Shown here: positions 6,657 through 8,000 of the stretch, piece after piece | Position numbering within the stretch: the first letter of the stretch is position 1 | Layout of the letters: every line of letters begins with the position of its first letter | NCBI GenBank assembly: GCA_021151765.1 | Contig: JAGKWR010000021.1 | Coordinates: forward strand, 1 to 8,000 | Direction: 5' to 3' | Source of the DNA: Alphaproteobacteria bacterium | GTDB taxonomy: Bacteria; Pseudomonadota; Alphaproteobacteria; Rickettsiales; UBA1997 | DNA: 8,000 bases | The notes under the pieces: model-generated | Seen by the model: only the letters and a program-made list of their open reading frames with translations | Databases searched by the model: none | Told to the model about the DNA's origin: nothing | Made by a program: the position numbers and the translations under genes

Positions 6657-7091
6657 TTAATCTTCACCACGTTGATTACGTCTATTTTCATCGCGTTGTT
6701 TTATAGATTCGCGCTTATCATAAAGTTTTTTACCACGACCTAGTCCAAGCAAAACTTTCGCGTAATTTTTTTTATTAAAGAAAATCTTTATAGGGACGGC
6801 CGAATACCCTTGGGTTTGCATACGACCGCTAATTTTATCGAGTTGTTTTTTGTGTAGTAAGAGTTTGCGTTTTCTTTTCGGTTCGTGATTGAATTTGTTA
6901 GCGCCTTTATATTCGCTAATATTAGAATTTATTAGATAAAGTTCTCCCTGCGATTCTGCTATGTAAGATTCACTCAAAGAAGCTTTTCCCTCGCGAATAG
7001 ATTTTACCTCGCTACCTAGTAAAACTATTCCAGCTTCAATTTCCTCTTCAATAGCGTAATTAAAATGAGCTTTTCGGTTAAGTATTTGCAT
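6657..7091 (-). CDS. smpB: SsrA (tmRNA)-binding protein SmpB
   Basis: The 144-residue protein is SmpB, which binds the tRNA-like domain of tmRNA and delivers it to stalled ribosomes for trans-translation. Family blocks are NRKAHFNYAI (5-14), GIVLLGSEVKSIREGKASLS (21-40), IKIFFNKKNYAKVLLGLGRG (101-120) and the basic tail KKLYDKRESIKQRDENRR (121-138), which enters the mRNA channel. The N-terminus begins only four residues before NRKA, slightly shorter than many homologues, but the ATG at 7091 is the natural start. It lies upstream of recG in the same direction and diverges from rpsF. The tmRNA gene itself is not in the window. No Shine-Dalgarno is visible. Confidence 0.97.
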   Translation of the reverse strand: MQILNRKAHFNYAIEEEIEAGIVLLGSEVKSIREGKASLSESYIAESQGELYLINSNISEYKGANKFNHEPKRKRKLLLHKKQLDKISGRMQTQGYSAVPIKIFFNKKNYAKVLLGLGRGKKLYDKRESIKQRDENRRNQRGED

Positions 7092-7231
7092 GTTTAGTGT
7101 GACAAGAGAATTAGATAGTTTCCTAGAAATTGCTTTAGCTAACTTTATGTTGCAATTAAAAATACTTCGACATAGTTTGCCCGCCTCTTTTAGCCCCCCA
7201 AATTTTGTAGATGCTCTTTTTTTGAAGCAAA

Positions 7232-7237
7232 ATTATA
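7232..7237 (-). promoter_or_regulatory. Candidate -10 box for the smpB-recG transcript
   Basis: ATTATA on the plus strand reads as a perfect TATAAT on the minus strand, about 140 bp upstream of the smpB start and oriented towards it. No good -35 hexamer sits 16-18 bp upstream; the bases there read GGCCTC. A sigma-70-type promoter is plausible because this divergent spacer should hold one for smpB-recG, but it rests on one hexamer. Confidence 0.35.
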
Positions 7238-7258
7238 CCTAACAAAATGGTTTTGAGG

Positions 7259-7278
7259 CCTTGATTATCAAGGTTTTT
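7259..7278 (+). terminator. Terminator-like hairpin in the rpsF leader
   Basis: CCTTGA (7259-7264), loop TTA, TCAAGG (7268-7273) forms a perfect 6-bp stem followed at once by five T residues (7274-7278). This is a short rho-independent-terminator shape on the plus strand, ending 38 bp before the rpsF ATG. No plus-strand gene precedes it in the spacer. It would therefore act either as a leader attenuator or structure for the ribosomal operon, or as the end of a short RNA made from 7092-7258. The opposite strand has no T-run after the stem. The stem is short, so chance is possible. Confidence 0.35.
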
Positions 7279-7316
7279 GGGCGTTTCATCTTTATTTTAA
7301 ATTAATTTTTTTAATT

Positions 7317-7727
7317 ATGGCTCTTTACGAGACTGTTTTTATTGCCAGACAAGATTTAACCGTTGATGACGTTGACGCTTTGTCAAACAAGCTGGCTAAG
7401 ATTATTACTGACGGTAATGGTAAAATTGTTTCCAAAGAATATTGGGGACTACGTAACTTAGCTTATAAAGTTAAGAAAAACTTACGTGGCCATTATGTAC
7501 TTTTTAGTATTGATTCTGAATATTCTGCTGTGGCTGAACTAAACCGCGTTATCGGTTATAATGAAGACATTATTAGAAGCCTAACTTTTACAGTTGAAGC
7601 ACATTCTGGCGAATCTGAGTTGTTTGTTTCCGCAAACGCAAAAGATTACAAAGCTGGTAAAGTTGCTGCTAAAAAAGAACCAAGCAAAATTGATTTGGTT
7701 CTTGATCAAGTTCAATTCGAAGCATAA
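7317..7727 (+). CDS. rpsF: 30S ribosomal protein S6
   Basis: The 136-residue product is bacterial ribosomal protein S6. It binds S18 and helps assemble the platform of the 30S subunit. Diagnostic blocks are the N-terminal LYETVFIARQDL (3-14), the EYWGLRNLAYKVKKNLRGHY core (41-60) and the strand IIRSLTFTVEAH (85-96). The remaining 40 or so residues form a Lys/Ala/acidic tail, as often seen in alphaproteobacterial S6. The ATG at 7317 gives the conserved start; it is preceded by T/A-rich sequence without a Shine-Dalgarno. rpsR follows after 14 bp, the standard rpsF-rpsR order. The CCG-bulge motif of known S6:S18 autoregulatory leaders was not seen upstream. Confidence 0.97.
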   Translation: MALYETVFIARQDLTVDDVDALSNKLAKIITDGNGKIVSKEYWGLRNLAYKVKKNLRGHYVLFSIDSEYSAVAELNRVIGYNEDIIRSLTFTVEAHSGESELFVSANAKDYKAGKVAAKKEPSKIDLVLDQVQFEA

Positions 7728-7732
7728 TTTTT

Positions 7733-7736
7733 GAGG
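7733..7736 (+). promoter_or_regulatory. Shine-Dalgarno site of rpsR
   Basis: GAGG lies 5 bp before the rpsR ATG, in the 14-bp gap after rpsF. It is the only clear Shine-Dalgarno match among the gene starts in this window and supports the ATG at 7742 as the start of an N-terminally extended S18. Confidence 0.7.
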
Positions 7737-7741
7737 TTCAA

Positions 7742-8000
7742 ATGGTTGCTAAAGTAGCTAAAAAAAATAATAAAAACACAACTTACACTAACGAAAACGA
7801 AGGTGAAGAAGGTTTTGTAAAAGTATCACTAGTTAATCAAAGTGTTTTCATTAGAAAGAAAAAGACTTGCCCACTTCGTGATATTTCAATTTCAGAAATC
7901 AATTACAAAAATCTGCGTCTTCTGAATAAATTTTTGTCTGAAAGAGGTAAAATTATTCCAAGCCGTATTACTAACGTGGCATTAAAAAAGCAAAAAGCCC
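7742..8000 (+). CDS. rpsR: 30S ribosomal protein S18 (3' end beyond the window)
   Basis: Eighty-six codons are visible before the window ends. The S18 core is clear: FIRKKKTCP (36-44) followed by EINYKNLRLLNKFLSERGK (52-70), IIPSRIT (71-77) and KKQKA. S18 pairs with S6 on the 30S platform. The core begins around residue 36, whereas most alphaproteobacterial S18 proteins have only some 10-20 residues before it. There is thus an extra Lys/Asn- and Glu-rich N-terminal stretch (1-30). No alternative in-frame ATG, GTG or TTG lies between codon 1 and the core, and a GAGG Shine-Dalgarno precedes the ATG, so the extension looks real. The last stretch of the protein is cut off by the window edge. rplI would be the usual next gene. 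Confidence 0.95.
   Translation, partial: MVAKVAKKNNKNTTYTNENEGEEGFVKVSLVNQSVFIRKKKTCPLRDISISEINYKNLRLLNKFLSERGKIIPSRITNVALKKQKA

Larger units (their letters stand above)
7092..7316. other. Divergent spacer between smpB and rpsF
   Basis: This 225-bp stretch carries no convincing reading frame and must hold the promoters of both flanking transcripts. Apart from the minus-strand TATAAT and the plus-strand hairpin, it shows a small C-rich island at about 7180-7199 (CCGCCTC, then a run of six C) that is out of character for the window. There is also an AT dyad AATTAA/TTAATT (7300-7305 with 7311-7316) directly before the rpsF ATG. A weak plus-strand promoter, TTGCAA at 7150-7155 with CATAGT at 7171-7176, has short 15-bp spacing. 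No tRNA, tmRNA or known riboswitch shape is recognised. Confidence 0.5.

Noticed and set aside
7092..7316. tmRNA (ssrA) gene beside smpB
   Set aside because: The spacer is too short for a full ssrA, has no tRNA-like ends and no tag-peptide reading frame of the usual type.
7240..7316. Known S6:S18 autoregulatory leader before rpsF
   Set aside because: The characteristic CCG-containing bulged stem is not present in the leader.

Overview
This is an AT-rich stretch (about one third G+C by eye) of a bacterial chromosome using the standard code: TGA ends recG and TGG encodes Trp. The first gene encodes the NDUFS4-type accessory subunit of respiratory complex I, a family largely confined to Alphaproteobacteria and mitochondria. 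Together with the low G+C and the alphaproteobacterial look of the S6, S18, SmpB and RecG proteins, this suggests an AT-rich alphaproteobacterium. A Rickettsiales- or Holosporales-like lineage is plausible but not proven by this window alone.

Layout from left to right. Positions 1-122 hold an unusually GC-rich, hairpin-forming patch that looks like a piece of a dispersed palindromic repeat. A tight plus-strand cluster follows: the NDUFS4-like subunit (123-407), an Acidithiobacillus-type glutamate-cysteine ligase gshA (412-1641) and a class I glutamine amidotransferase-like gamma-glutamyl hydrolase of the PuuD/peptidase C26 type (1647-2408). Gaps in the cluster are only 4-5 bp, so it is probably one transcript linking redox and glutathione metabolism. 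A 106-bp spacer (2409-2514) is built of two oppositely oriented arrays of degenerate 7-bp units. Next come an RsuA/RluB-type pseudouridine synthase (2515-3246) and, after a dyad-rich spacer, an unrecognised 404-residue, probably membrane-associated protein (3317-4531).

That unrecognised gene meets the minus-strand pair smpB (6657-7091) then recG (4533-6638) end to end, with one base between the stop codons. smpB rescues stalled ribosomes with tmRNA; recG remodels stalled replication forks. A 225-bp divergent spacer (7092-7316) carries a perfect TATAAT for the minus strand and a terminator-like hairpin on the plus strand. The plus-strand ribosomal operon rpsF-rpsR follows, with rpsR running off the right edge.

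Most of the window is ordinary housekeeping. The items that merit a second look are the unrecognised 404-residue protein, which has an internal duplication and a faint resemblance to mitochondrial carriers, the inverted heptad arrays, the GC-rich patch at the left edge, and the hairpin in the rpsF leader. No complete new system, CRISPR array, insertion sequence, tRNA or rRNA is visible.
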